From positions 10,878 to 18,286 of the forward strand of contig DMAO01000136.1 in NCBI GenBank assembly GCA_003446545.1: a stretch of 7,409 nucleotides of DNA, given 5' to 3'. Below are positions 1 to 5,820 of this stretch, piece by piece. The notes below the pieces were generated by a model. The model was not told the DNA's origin. It made no database searches and was given only the letters and a program-made list of their open reading frames with translations. Position 1 is the stretch's first letter; every line of letters starts with the position of its first letter. The translations under genes were made by a program, and so were the position numbers. The DNA is from Sphaerochaeta sp. Lineage in GTDB: Bacteria; Spirochaetota; Spirochaetia; Sphaerochaetales; Sphaerochaetaceae.

Positions 1-554
1 CCTTTGTCTACATCACCCACGACCAAAGCGAAGCTATGGTCATGAGTGATACAGTAGCGGTGATGAACAACGGACGTTTTGAACAGATAGGAACTCCTCA
101 GGAACTCTACCACGACCCTAAGTCCTCGTTCGTTGCCCAGTTTGTGGGAAACAACAACAAGTTGCGGGTGACACTCCGCTCTTCTGCTGATGGGCATTTT
201 GTGGCACGGTATGCCAATGCTTTTGATTTCAAGCTCTCTGAGAGGTATGAGATAGCAAGCGAACAGGAGGAGTATGACCTCTTCATCCGCCCCGAGGCTT
301 TCATTATCAACCCAGGAGAGGGACGAGAAAACTTCAATATCCTTCCTGTTGATGTCACTTCCATCCTCTTTGATGGGGGAAACAGCAGGTTGTTGGTAAA
401 ACCCCTAGGAAGTGAGGAAGAGCTGGTGATAGCCCTTCCCCAGACTAGGGAGTATGACAACATCAAGGCAAAAGACCGCATACAGGTCGGTTGGGACATG
501 AACAAGAGCATCTGCTTCAAACGCAGTGATTGGAAGCTATATGATGAAGAATAG
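1..554 (+). CDS. potA: Polyamine-type ABC transporter ATP-binding protein, C-terminal part (5' end outside window)
   Basis: This is the C-terminal part of an ABC importer ATPase. It hydrolyses ATP on the cytoplasmic face to drive uptake, probably of spermidine or putrescine. The frame is open from base 3 and reads [16 protein letters not shown], which contains the H-loop histidine (ITHD). The [10 protein letters not shown] segment typical of the PotA/MalK/CysA group follows, then about 130 residues forming the C-terminal TOBE-like regulatory region. The protein ends in DEE before TAG at 552-554. Walker A, the signature motif and Walker B lie upstream of the window, so ATPase activity cannot be judged here. 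The next gene overlaps this one and encodes a PotB-type permease, which supports the polyamine assignment. The substrate is inferred from family and neighbours; other PotA-like importers (for example of thiamine, iron or putrescine alone) are possible. Confidence 0.88.
   Translation, partial: FVYITHDQSEAMVMSDTVAVMNNGRFEQIGTPQELYHDPKSSFVAQFVGNNNKLRVTLRSSADGHFVARYANAFDFKLSERYEIASEQEEYDLFIRPEAFIINPGEGRENFNILPVDVTSILFDGGNSRLLVKPLGSEEELVIALPQTREYDNIKAKDRIQVGWDMNKSICFKRSDWKLYDEE
532..536 (+). promoter_or_regulatory. Ribosome-binding site for potB
   Basis: GGAAG lies inside the last codons of potA. It sits 4 bases before ATG 541 and 7 bases before ATG 544. The spacing favours the second ATG. It argues against the in-frame GTG at 526, which lies upstream of this site. 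Confidence 0.5.
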
Positions 555-1398
555 ACAGCATATCAAATGGGGCTTTTTCTTCTTTTTCCTCCCTGTTGCC
601 TTATGGCTTTTCCTTCTGATCGTACTGCCCCACCTGGAGCTTTTGAGGCTCTCCTTCACCAGGGCCAATACTGGCAAGTTAACCTTTGACACCTACCTTG
701 CCTTTTTCAAGGAGCCCATCTACTGGCTTACCTTCGTCCGTACCGCAGGATACTCGATTCTCGTTACTTTTCTGGTTATGGTAATAGCCCTTCCAGTCTC
801 CTTCTATATATCCAAGATAGTGAAACAGACGATAGCCGGAGCCCTGATGATCCTCATCCTTGTCCCATTCTGGGTAAGTGAGCTTGTCCGTGTCTATGGG
901 TGGATGATCTTGCTCAGGGAAAGTGGGGTCCTAAATCACTTCCTTGTTTCGATAGGCCTATTCAAGGAGCCTGTGGAGATGCTCTACAATGACATCACCA
1001 TGATAATGGGCCTGGTCTATACCAGCATGCTCTTCATGGTGGTTCCTGTCATTGGCGTCATGGATGACCTTGACAACTCTATAATCGAGGCTGCCTATGA
1101 CCTTGGAGCCTCAAAGATTGCCATCTGGAGGACTATCATCATCCCACATTGTGCCTCAGGGCTCGTCAATGGGGGGATAATCGTATTCATGCTGGTACTC
1201 GGAAGTTATCTTACCCCGACGCTGATGGGAGGGAAGAACTCCCTCTGGTTTACCGAACAGATCTACAACCAGATAATCCTCTATTTCAATTGGAACCAAG
1301 GAGCGGCCTTTGGCTTCTTGCTGTTGGCTCTCTCTTCGCTGATCATCTGGGTCATCCTCAAGCTAACCAAACAAAACCTGAAGGAGGTGGTCAAATGA
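544..1398 (+). CDS. potB: Polyamine-type ABC transporter permease, PotB-like
   Basis: This is an inner-membrane channel subunit of the importer, about 284 residues long, which is normal for PotB. Hydrophobic segments appear near residues 9-30, 66-90, 96-116, 150-172, 208-222 and 254-274, giving about six membrane spans. The cytoplasmic EAA loop that contacts the ATPase is visible at about residues 182-201 (EAAYDLGAS then RTIIIP). The start is uncertain between ATG 541 and ATG 544. I chose 544 because GGAAG at 532-536 is better spaced from it; the GTG at 526 has no Shine-Dalgarno sequence of its own in a sensible position. The gene overlaps the end of the ATPase gene by 11 bases and shares an ATGA with the next permease gene, so translation is probably coupled. 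The family is clear; the exact substrate is inferred. Confidence 0.9.
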   Translation: MKNRQHIKWGFFFFFLPVALWLFLLIVLPHLELLRLSFTRANTGKLTFDTYLAFFKEPIYWLTFVRTAGYSILVTFLVMVIALPVSFYISKIVKQTIAGALMILILVPFWVSELVRVYGWMILLRESGVLNHFLVSIGLFKEPVEMLYNDITMIMGLVYTSMLFMVVPVIGVMDDLDNSIIEAAYDLGASKIAIWRTIIIPHCASGLVNGGIIVFMLVLGSYLTPTLMGGKNSLWFTEQIYNQIILYFNWNQGAAFGFLLLALSSLIIWVILKLTKQNLKEVVK

Positions 1399-2252
1399 TC
1401 AGGAGCCTACCTTCCTCAAAGCGCTACCAGTACGGGTTCAGACTCTTCATCATCCTGTATTTTATCTTCTTGTTTGCCCCGTTGGTGGTGACAATGGTAC
1501 TCGCCTTCAACGACTCCATGTATCCAGCCCTTCCTTGGCAGGGGTTTACCCTTGACTGGTTCTTTGGCAACGGACCGGACAAATATGGTATTTTCCATGA
1601 CCAGACCAATTTGCGGAGCCTCGCTACCTCATTCAAGGTAGCTGTAGCCGTTATGCTGGTCTCCACCTTCCTCGGAACCTGTGCTGCCTTTCTCTTCGAG
1701 CAGGAGAACTTCCGATTCAAGGGAGCCCTCTATTTCCTCATGATAGCCCCTCTGGTCATCCCTGGAGTCATCCTGGGTATCTCCATTCTGATGTTCTCCA
1801 ATACGATAGGGCTTTTTATCGAGAATCATTTCGATATCTACGTCAAATTTCTTGGTCCGGGCTTTCCCCTAGTTGTTCTCGGACAGTCTTCCTTCATCTC
1901 TACCATAGTCGCCTTGGTTGTCTCTGCAAGGCTGAAAAAGTTCGACCACTCCCTGGAGGAGGCCGCCTACAATCTGGGGGCCAATAGGGCAGAGGTACTA
2001 TGGTTTATTACCCTGAAGTACCTGAGGCCTTCAATCATAGGAGGGGCAGCAATGGCTTTCCTGATGTCCTTCGAGAACTTCAACACAACGATCTTCTTGG
2101 TAGGGTCACAGGCAACCCTTCCGATAAATATGTATATGCAGGTACGTGACGGATCGACGCCGGTCATCAATGCAATCTCTTTCCTGCTTATCCTTGGAAC
2201 CTCCATTTTTGCTGTTGCAAACCTTTCAAAGGGCAACAAGAAGATTGTGTAG
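1395..2252 (+). CDS. potC: Polyamine-type ABC transporter permease, PotC-like
   Basis: This is the second inner-membrane permease subunit, 285 residues, and pairs with the PotB-like protein. Hydrophobic spans are visible near residues 15-37, 80-101, 111-135, 157-177, 216-236 and 258-276. The segment PWQGFTLDWF (about 47-57) is typical of PotC proteins. The EAA loop is at about 189-211 (EAAYNLGA, ending before RPS). The start is ATG 1395, overlapping the previous stop as ATGA, with a strong GGAGG at 1383-1387 placed 7 bases upstream. An open frame extends further upstream from 1149, but that part only shadows potB in another frame. No substrate-binding protein gene follows, so potD must be elsewhere. 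The polyamine assignment rests on similarity to PotB/PotC and the ATPase context. Confidence 0.9.
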   Translation: MIRSLPSSKRYQYGFRLFIILYFIFLFAPLVVTMVLAFNDSMYPALPWQGFTLDWFFGNGPDKYGIFHDQTNLRSLATSFKVAVAVMLVSTFLGTCAAFLFEQENFRFKGALYFLMIAPLVIPGVILGISILMFSNTIGLFIENHFDIYVKFLGPGFPLVVLGQSSFISTIVALVVSARLKKFDHSLEEAAYNLGANRAEVLWFITLKYLRPSIIGGAAMAFLMSFENFNTTIFLVGSQATLPINMYMQVRDGSTPVINAISFLLILGTSIFAVANLSKGNKKIV

Positions 2253-2270
2253 GACTACCCAAAGAGGGTT

Positions 2271-2313
2271 GTGGAAAAGATAGGGAAGAAAGAAATAGAA
2301 GAAATGGAAGAAG
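2271..2313 (+). other. Purine-rich stretch downstream of potC
   Basis: In this 43-base piece only four bases are pyrimidines (T at 2272, 2281, 2296 and 2305). It lies between the potC stop and the large inverted repeat. It may be unstructured 3' untranslated RNA of the pot transcript. I see no gene or known motif in it. Confidence 0.4.
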
Positions 2314-2320
2314 CTTCACA

Positions 2321-2355
2321 GCATGATGGCCGCACTTTCAGAGCGGCCATCATGC
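2321..2355. repeat. Perfect 13-bp inverted repeat (3' hairpin of the pot operon)
   Basis: GCATGATGGCCGC (2321-2333) and its exact reverse complement GCGGCCATCATGC (2343-2355) flank a 9-base spacer. As RNA it forms a very stable GC-rich hairpin 68 bases after the potC stop. No T run follows on either strand, so it is not a textbook intrinsic terminator. It may protect the 3' end of the pot mRNA, act as a U-less terminator, or be a copy of a dispersed palindromic repeat. Confidence 0.75.
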
Positions 2356-2394
2356 ATATCCAATGAATAAGTATGCACTACTGCTGAATAGGTC

Positions 2395-2424
2395 TTGACT
2401 TATTCCCTCCTCTCGCATTATTGT
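2395..2424 (+). promoter_or_regulatory. Candidate sigma-70-type promoter of the his operon
   Basis: TTGACT (2395-2400, five of six matches to TTGACA) is followed after 18 bases by TATTGT (2419-2424). The latter matches TATAAT at four of six positions, including the important TA...T. An alternative -10 box, CATTAT (2416-2421), has a 15-base spacer. Either choice puts transcription start at about 2428-2432, essentially at the leader ATG. The promoter is predicted by eye only. Confidence 0.45.
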
Positions 2425-2430
2425 TCTGCT

Positions 2431-2484
2431 ATGAACAGGAACCAGTACAGCATCCATCATCATGGCATGATTATCCGACCTTAG
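2431..2484 (+). CDS. hisL: His operon leader peptide with three consecutive His codons
   Basis: This 17-codon reading frame encodes MNRNQYSIHHHGMIIRP and stops at TAG 2482-2484. Three CAT codons in a row occur at 2455-2463. It sits directly upstream of mutually exclusive RNA hairpins and an intrinsic terminator, and hisG follows. Ribosome stalling on the His codons when charged histidyl-tRNA is scarce would report histidine supply; the peptide itself probably has no other role. The E. coli leader has seven His codons, so three is a shorter run. No Shine-Dalgarno sequence is visible before the ATG. With the predicted promoter the transcript would be leaderless or nearly so. The assignment rests on codon content and position, not on sequence similarity. 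Confidence 0.82.
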   Translation: MNRNQYSIHHHGMIIRP

Positions 2485-2516
2485 ACAGGTGGGCGCTGTT
2501 ACCTATATACAGACCT
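2475..2516 (+). promoter_or_regulatory. Attenuator: alternative pre-emptor and antiterminator hairpins
   Basis: Two mutually exclusive RNA folds share the AGGT at 2487-2490. Fold 1:2 pairs CC-G-ACCT (2475-2481) with AGGT-G-GG (2487-2493), with one G-G mismatch. Fold 2:3 pairs AGGT (2487-2490) with ACCT (2513-2516) and CTGT (2496-2499) with ACAG (2509-2512), leaving GGGCG (2491-2495) as a bulge. Fold 2:3 uses bases that the terminator needs, so it would act as antiterminator. A ribosome finishing at the leader stop (2482-2484) would cover segment 2 and let the terminator form; one halted on the His codons would leave segment 2 free. A third option, AGGT 2487-2490 with ACCT 2501-2504, is also possible. 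Folding energies were not computed. Confidence 0.68.
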
Positions 2517-2550
2517 CCGCATGTCGCGGGGGTTTTTCTTTTGTTTTTTT
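2511..2550 (+). terminator. Intrinsic terminator of the his attenuator
   Basis: AGACCTCCGC (2511-2520) pairs with GCGGGGGTTT (2526-2535) around a 5-base loop ATGTC, giving an 8-10 bp stem with two G-U pairs. An interrupted T tract, TTTTTCTTTTG then seven T, runs to 2550. It lies between the leader peptide and hisG rather than after a gene, so it is conditional. Its left arm overlaps the ACAGACCT used by the antiterminator fold. Confidence 0.88.
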
Positions 2551-2552
2551 CT

Positions 2553-2558
2553 GGGAGG
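2553..2558 (+). promoter_or_regulatory. Ribosome-binding site fixing the hisG start
   Basis: GGGAGG lies 5 bases before ATG 2564 and directly after the terminator T tract. It decides in favour of ATG 2564 over the in-frame GTG at 2489, which lies inside the attenuator. Confidence 0.85.
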
Positions 2559-2563
2559 AAAAA

Positions 2564-3427
2564 ATGGAGCAGGTGTTACGCATAGCAATTCAGAAAAGTG
2601 GACGTCTGAGTGAGAAGTCCTTGGAGATCATCAAGGGGTGTGGGATAAAGTTTGGCTCAGATTCACGAGTGCTGAAGGAACAGTCGACGAACTTTCCCTT
2701 GGAGTTCCTCTATGTCCGTGATGATGATATTCCCTCGTACGTCCGTGATGGGGTCGCCGATATTGGTATCGTTGGACGCAACGAGTATGACGAGCAGGCC
2801 ATCGACCTTGAAGTGATTCGCGACCTTGGGTTTGCCAAGTGTCGGCTCAGCATCGCAGTTCCCAATGACTTCAGTTACCAGGGTCTCTCTTCCTTGGAAG
2901 GGAAGCGTATCGCAACGAGCTATCCGCACATCCTCAATGGTATTCTCTCTGAAAAAGGTATCAGTGCCACCTTCGTACAGGTCTCTGGCTCTGTTGAGGT
3001 GACCCCTGCAGTTGGGATCGCCGATGTCATCTGTGACCTGGTGAGTACAGGGGCGACCCTTGCGATGAATGGCCTTAGGGAGGTGGAGAAGATCTACACT
3101 TCCACAGCCGTTATGATCGGCCGTAAGAAGATGGGAAGCGATGCAAAGAGTGCCATCTTGGACCGTTTGCTCCTTCGCATCGACGCTGTTATGAGGGCCA
3201 CCTCCTACAAGTATGTCATCTTCAACCTTCCTGAAGAGCATCTCGACCAGGTGGCTGGCATCGTCGGAGGCATGAAGAGCCCGACAGTGACCCGTCTTAT
3301 GGAGAAGGGCTGGGTTTCGGTCCAGACTGTTGTTGCCGAGGACCTGTTCTGGGATGTGTTCGAACAGCTTAAGGCCCTCGGTGCCCAGGGCATCCTGGTT
3401 ACCCCCATCGAGAAGATGACTGAGTAG
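2564..3427 (+). CDS. hisG: ATP phosphoribosyltransferase (long form)
   Basis: This enzyme catalyses the first, committed step of histidine synthesis: ATP plus PRPP gives phosphoribosyl-ATP in the cytoplasm. The 287-residue protein is the long HisG type. The N-terminal part opens with LRIAIQKSGRLSEKSLEII and carries VRDDDIPSYVRDGVADIGIVG (about 51-71). The PRPP-binding segment DLVSTGATLAMNGLREVE is at about 158-175. The last 75 or so residues, ending ALGAQGILVTPIEKM, form the ACT-like regulatory domain through which histidine inhibits long-form enzymes, so no HisZ partner is needed. The sequence is close to the E. coli enzyme (299 residues) as I remember it. ATG 2564 is chosen because of GGGAGG at 2553-2558; the upstream extension to GTG 2489 would translate the terminator. 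It is the first structural gene after the attenuator. Confidence 0.96.
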   Translation: MEQVLRIAIQKSGRLSEKSLEIIKGCGIKFGSDSRVLKEQSTNFPLEFLYVRDDDIPSYVRDGVADIGIVGRNEYDEQAIDLEVIRDLGFAKCRLSIAVPNDFSYQGLSSLEGKRIATSYPHILNGILSEKGISATFVQVSGSVEVTPAVGIADVICDLVSTGATLAMNGLREVEKIYTSTAVMIGRKKMGSDAKSAILDRLLLRIDAVMRATSYKYVIFNLPEEHLDQVAGIVGGMKSPTVTRLMEKGWVSVQTVVAEDLFWDVFEQLKALGAQGILVTPIEKMTE

Positions 3428-3436
3428 GAGAGAGCC

Positions 3437-4744
3437 ATGGCGTATCTGAGTAGAAATTATGCCCCAGAAGGAAGAGAGCTTGAACGTCTCTTAAGACGAT
3501 CAAGCGATACCAACGCTACGGTCCAGGACCAGGTGGCTCAAATCCTTAACCGCGTGGCATCTGAAGGTGATGCTGCCCTGTTCGCATTGGAGGAACAGTT
3601 CACCAAGGCTAGGCTTACCTCTCTGTCTGTTTCGAAGGAGGAATTCCTTGAAGCTGAGTCCTTGGTTCCATCATCCTTAAAAAGGGCCTTATCAGAAGCG
3701 GCTTCCAATATTCGCGCTTTTCATGAGGCCCAGCTTCCCCAGGGTGAGAGGCTCACCGTTACCAAGGGCATTGAGCTTTCACGCAAGATTGTGCCTATCC
3801 AGAGGGTGGGGCTCTATGTACCGGGTGGCACCGCCCCCTTGATCTCCACTACCCTGATGCTGGGAATCCCTGCCCAGGTTGCCGGGTGTAAGGATGTGGT
3901 GCTCTGTACTCCATCTGATGGTTCTGCTAAGATCCATCCTGCCATACTCTATGCAGCTTCGATGTGTTCCATTACCAAGGTATTCAAGCTTGGGGGAGCC
4001 CAGGCAATCGGGGCGATGGCCTATGGCACTGAAAGTGTGCCCAGGGTGGACAAGATTTTCGGACCGGGAAACCAGTATGTCACCGAGGCCAAGAAGCAGG
4101 TTAGCACCTCCTGCTGCGCCATAGATATGCCAGCGGGGCCCAGTGAGGTTATGGTTGTCGCCACCTTGGACGCCGACCCTGCCTTTGTTGCCAGTGACCT
4201 GCTCAGCCAGGGCGAACATGGCCTGGACAGCCAGTCTATGCTGGTCATACTGGGTGATAAGGAGGGTGGCTTTGCATTTTTGGATAGGGTGGAAGAGCAG
4301 CTGTCCCTTCAGCTTAAGGCTCTTGATCGCCAGACGTTTCTTCTCTCTTCCCTTTCCCATTCGCATGCGTTTGTCTGTCCGAGCCTGTCTCAGGCTGCCA
4401 AGGTGGTGAACACCTATGCACCTGAACACCTTATCATCAACACAACGGAACCCTCGGAGTTGGAAGCGTTGGTAGTCAATGCCGGTTCCATCTTCCTTGG
4501 TCCCTATTCCTGTGAGAGTGCAGGGGACTATGCCAGCGGTACCAACCACACCCTGCCTACCAACGGGTGGGCGCATTCCTATAGTGGGGTAAGCACCGAC
4601 TCCTTCCTGAAGAAGATTACGGTGCAGACGCTTAGCAGGCAGGGGCTTTCAGACCTTAGTGAGACACTGGTGACCTTATCGGAAGCTGAGAGGCTTACAG
4701 CCCACCGCAATGCCGTACGTATACGATTGGGAGGAGAGAAATGA
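3437..4744 (+). CDS. hisD: Histidinol dehydrogenase
   Basis: This enzyme carries out the last two steps of the pathway, oxidising L-histidinol to L-histidine with two NAD+ and a bound zinc ion. At 435 residues it has the usual length (E. coli 434). Recognisable segments are VGLYVPGGTAPLIST (124-138), FGPGNQYVTEAKK (208-220) and DMPAGPSEV (230-238). By comparison with the E. coli enzyme, the zinc ligands correspond to Gln258 and His261 (SQGEHGLDSQ), Asp364 (SAGDYASGTNH) and His423 (TAHRNAV). The catalytic pair is Glu330-His331 (APEH). All are present, so it should be active. AGGAG at 3426-3430 sits 6 bases before the ATG, overlapping the hisG stop; the gap to hisG is 9 bases. It overlaps hisC by an ATGA. 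Confidence 0.97.
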   Translation: MAYLSRNYAPEGRELERLLRRSSDTNATVQDQVAQILNRVASEGDAALFALEEQFTKARLTSLSVSKEEFLEAESLVPSSLKRALSEAASNIRAFHEAQLPQGERLTVTKGIELSRKIVPIQRVGLYVPGGTAPLISTTLMLGIPAQVAGCKDVVLCTPSDGSAKIHPAILYAASMCSITKVFKLGGAQAIGAMAYGTESVPRVDKIFGPGNQYVTEAKKQVSTSCCAIDMPAGPSEVMVVATLDADPAFVASDLLSQGEHGLDSQSMLVILGDKEGGFAFLDRVEEQLSLQLKALDRQTFLLSSLSHSHAFVCPSLSQAAKVVNTYAPEHLIINTTEPSELEALVVNAGSIFLGPYSCESAGDYASGTNHTLPTNGWAHSYSGVSTDSFLKKITVQTLSRQGLSDLSETLVTLSEAERLTAHRNAVRIRLGGEK

Positions 4745-5820
4745 GAGAGTTGCTTCGTAAGAACATAGCAAATCTTGTTCCGTACAGCTGTGCACGCAAT
4801 GATTTTGCCGGGGAGGCGGAGGTCTACCTCGATGCCAATGAGAACTGGAGGGATTTTGTCGGCGACCAGGGGCGAAATCGCTATCCCGACCCCCTCTGCA
4901 CCCAGGTGCGAAAGGCCCTTGACGAGGTCTTGGGTCTCCCGTTTGCAAATACGGTGATAGGTAATGGCAGTGATGAGATCATCGACAACCTGTTCCGTTG
5001 CTTTTGTAACCCTGGGTTGGATAAGGCTATCATCATGAGTCCTACCTATGGGGCGTACCGTGTCTTCGCCGATATCAACGATGTGTTGGTTGAACAAGTT
5101 CCCCTCACCCCCGACTTTGCCATCGACTTCGCTGCTTTGGAAGTCTTCCTTGAACGAGAGAAAAAACGGAGGGAAGGTGGGATGGAGGAAGGTAGGAGCA
5201 AGCTGCTCTTTATCTGCTCCCCCAACAACCCAACGGGCAATGCCTTTTCCCTTGAAGAGATTGAGAGGGTATGTACCCTCTTTGATGGTATAACCGTTGT
5301 CGATGAGGCTTATTTTGACTTCTCTTCCTTGGGAAGTGCGGTTACGTTGCTCTCAAGCTTTCCCCAACTGGTGGTGTTGCGCACCCTCTCCAAGTGCTGG
5401 TCCCTAGCCAATGCAAGGGTAGGGATCGCAGTAGCGAGTGAAGCCATCTGCAAGGTGCTCACCAGCATGAAATACCCCTATAATGTGGGGGGCCCTTCTC
5501 AGGAGCTCGCCCTCAAGGATTTAGCACAAGCTGATAAGGTGCAACAGGTGCTCTCTCTTACGCTGGGAGAGAAGAGGAGAATGGAAGAGGCACTTGCTTC
5601 CCTGCCTTGTGTGGTGAAGCTCTTTCGCAGTGATGCGAACTTTTTGCTAGTCAGGGTAGGCAACGCAGATGATCTCTACCACTATCTTGCCCAAAAAGGC
5701 ATTATTGTCCGAAACCGAAGCAGGGAACTGTACTGTGAGAACTGCTTGAGGATTACCATTGGAAGCAAGAGCGAGAATGACAAGCTTTTGGCCGCCCTTG
5801 GCGCATATGAGGAAACATGA
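4741..5820 (+). CDS. hisC: Histidinol-phosphate aminotransferase
   Basis: This PLP-dependent class I/II aminotransferase converts imidazole-acetol phosphate and glutamate to histidinol phosphate and 2-oxoglutarate. It has 359 residues, within the family range. Visible landmarks are DANEN (31-35), RYPDP (47-51), GNGSDEIID (74-82), SPNNPTGN (160-167), DEAYFDF (188-194), the PLP Schiff-base lysine at 218 in RTLSK, the phosphate-binding Arg226, and the substrate-carboxylate arginine at about 337 (CLRITIG). A highly charged insert of about 15 residues (about 138-154, with EREKKRREGG) precedes the SPNNPTG strand and seems longer than in E. coli HisC. The start overlaps the hisD stop (ATGA), with GGAGG at 4730-4734 six bases upstream. 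The function is further fixed by its position between hisD and hisB. Confidence 0.96.
   Translation: MRELLRKNIANLVPYSCARNDFAGEAEVYLDANENWRDFVGDQGRNRYPDPLCTQVRKALDEVLGLPFANTVIGNGSDEIIDNLFRCFCNPGLDKAIIMSPTYGAYRVFADINDVLVEQVPLTPDFAIDFAALEVFLEREKKRREGGMEEGRSKLLFICSPNNPTGNAFSLEEIERVCTLFDGITVVDEAYFDFSSLGSAVTLLSSFPQLVVLRTLSKCWSLANARVGIAVASEAICKVLTSMKYPYNVGGPSQELALKDLAQADKVQQVLSLTLGEKRRMEEALASLPCVVKLFRSDANFLLVRVGNADDLYHYLAQKGIIVRNRSRELYCENCLRITIGSKSENDKLLAALGAYEET

Noticed and set aside
1149..1394. Long open frame extending potC upstream into potB
   Set aside because: It overlaps the clear potB reading frame and gives a non-membrane-like sequence. The PotC homology and the GGAGG site start at ATG 1395.
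2304..2366. 20-codon reading frame across the large inverted repeat
   Set aside because: It has an ATG but no good ribosome-binding site, and its codons are dictated by the palindrome. It is likely fortuitous.
2487..2516. T-box riboswitch antiterminator (AGG-UGGG bulge that could match a tRNA-His acceptor end)
   Set aside because: The UGGG bulge is suggestive, but the T-box consensus (AGGGUGGNACCGCG) is not met, the gap has no room for a Stem I after the predicted promoter, and a leader peptide with three His codons explains the region better.
2489..2563. In-frame extension of hisG to GTG 2489
   Set aside because: It would translate the terminator hairpin and T tract (adding a stretch such as GGFSFVFF), has no Shine-Dalgarno sequence, and has no counterpart in HisG proteins. 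ATG 2564 has GGGAGG at ideal spacing.
3779..4576. 265-codon open frame on the minus strand opposite hisD
   Set aside because: It lies entirely within hisD, whose catalytic residues are all intact, and its translation shows no recognisable domain. It is a shadow frame.
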